Positions 53,612 to 53,944 of a stretch of 53,944 bases of DNA are shown one piece after another. The stretch covers positions 1 to 53,944 of the forward strand of contig PLYM01000133.1 in assembly GCA_003153375.1 (NCBI GenBank), in the 5' to 3' direction. A program made the translations under genes and the position numbers. Source of the DNA: Planctomycetaceae bacterium. Its GTDB lineage: Bacteria; Planctomycetota; Planctomycetia; Pirellulales; PALSA-1355. Positions within the stretch are counted from its first letter, which is position 1. Each line of letters begins with the position of its first letter. The notes under the pieces were generated by a model that saw nothing but the letters and a program-made list of their open reading frames with translations, ran no database searches and had not been told where the DNA came from.

Positions 53612-53944
53612 TCAGACCTGCTCAGGCACGACAAACGGGCTGCGATAGGGGCGAGTCAGCAGCGGGTTGGCCGTCTCGGCGCCCGGTCCCACAAACTTTT
53701 CCGTCTGGGGGTCGAGCTGCAAGCTGCGTCCTAGCTGATAGTTCGACTCCTCGAGATTCATCCCCACCACCCGCAAATTTTCGCGCAGGTTGTTGAAGGT
53801 CTCGACCACCTGCTTGTTGTCGCCCAGCGTGCCGGCCGGCTTGTTGAACGGCACCTGCTCGCCCAGGCGGTAGGAGATGTTGGCCAAGTGGCACAGCGCG
53901 GCCGAGTAGTGGGCCACCTCGGCGCTGGCGTTGTTGTCCTTGGG
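53612..53944 (-). CDS. Gfo/Idh/MocA-type oxidoreductase, C-terminal fragment (runs off the window)
   Basis: Only the last 110 residues are present; the gene enters from beyond the right edge. The text DNNASAEVAHYSAALCH followed by ANISYRLGEQVPFNKPAG, and the ending LTRPYRSPFVVPEQV, are typical of the C-terminus of planctomycete Gfo/Idh/MocA NAD(P)-dependent oxidoreductases. The nucleotide-binding domain cannot be seen, so identification rests on this tail. It is followed after 164 bp by the lone DUF1501 gene. Confidence 0.75.
   Translation of the reverse strand, partial: PKDNNASAEVAHYSAALCHLANISYRLGEQVPFNKPAGTLGDNKQVVETFNNLRENLRVVGMNLEESNYQLGRSLQLDPQTEKFVGPGAETANPLLTRPYRSPFVVPEQV

Overview
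The window looks like chromosomal DNA of a GC-rich member of the Planctomycetota, probably a Pirellulales-type lineage. It carries repeated pairs of planctomycete cytochrome proteins (PSCyt1/DUF1549/DUF1553 or DUF1587-DUF1595-DUF1592-DUF1588-DUF1585) with twin-arginine DUF1501/DUF1552 proteins. It also has a sulfatase, a BBP7 outer-membrane barrel, a PVC-type heme/HEAT protein, and giant surface proteins whose N-termini carry an LExLExRxxL-type motif. No rRNA, tRNA, CRISPR array, prophage or transposase was seen. The order-level placement is inference.

Layout from the left. 1-6604 (+): a MITE-like inverted-repeat element, a sulfatase, a PSCyt1/DUF1549/DUF1553 protein and a DUF1501 protein. 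6608-10711 (-): a CurA-like NADPH oxidoreductase and a 1015-residue membrane-bound-dehydrogenase-like/HEAT/cytochrome c protein. 11073-14221 (+): an HlyD adaptor, ABC ATPase and ABC-2 permease efflux operon. 14492-15004 (-): a small exported helical protein rich in Cys, His and Met. 15516-20226 (+): a second PSCyt1/DUF1549/LamG/DUF1553 plus DUF1501 pair. 20429-26009 (+): a 1387-residue PSD-type cytochrome protein behind a strong palindrome, then a DUF1552 protein. 26442-29796: three glycosyltransferases (GT2, GT2, GT8).

29822-35349 (-): a 70-residue orphan and a 1686-residue secreted protein with an N,N-dimethylformamidase-beta-like domain followed by DUF4082 and Ig-like repeats. 35734-41123 (-): a sugar operon reading rmlA, polytopic protein, wecE, ArnC-like polyprenyl-phosphate glycosyltransferase, wecD-like acetyltransferase. 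A divergent polytopic protein lies at 41373-43214. 43231-48312 (-): a 1693-residue surface protein with ten tandem DUF11 repeats. 48743-53944 (-): a BBP7 barrel, a PQQ-type beta-propeller, a lone DUF1501 protein and the C-terminus of a Gfo/Idh/MocA-type oxidoreductase cut by the window edge.

How the genes may work together (inference). The left half encodes secreted or periplasmic machinery of the kind linked to sulfated-polysaccharide use in planctomycetes. The right half encodes a cell-surface programme: synthesis of dTDP-4-acetamido-4,6-dideoxygalactose (Fuc4NAc), a lipid-linked sugar donor made by the ArnC-like enzyme, two polytopic proteins that look like GT-C transferases, and giant surface proteins on both sides as possible acceptors or partners. 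An rmlB/rffG dehydratase, needed to complete the nucleotide-sugar pathway, is not in the window. Five intergenic loci share one palindromic REP-like repeat.
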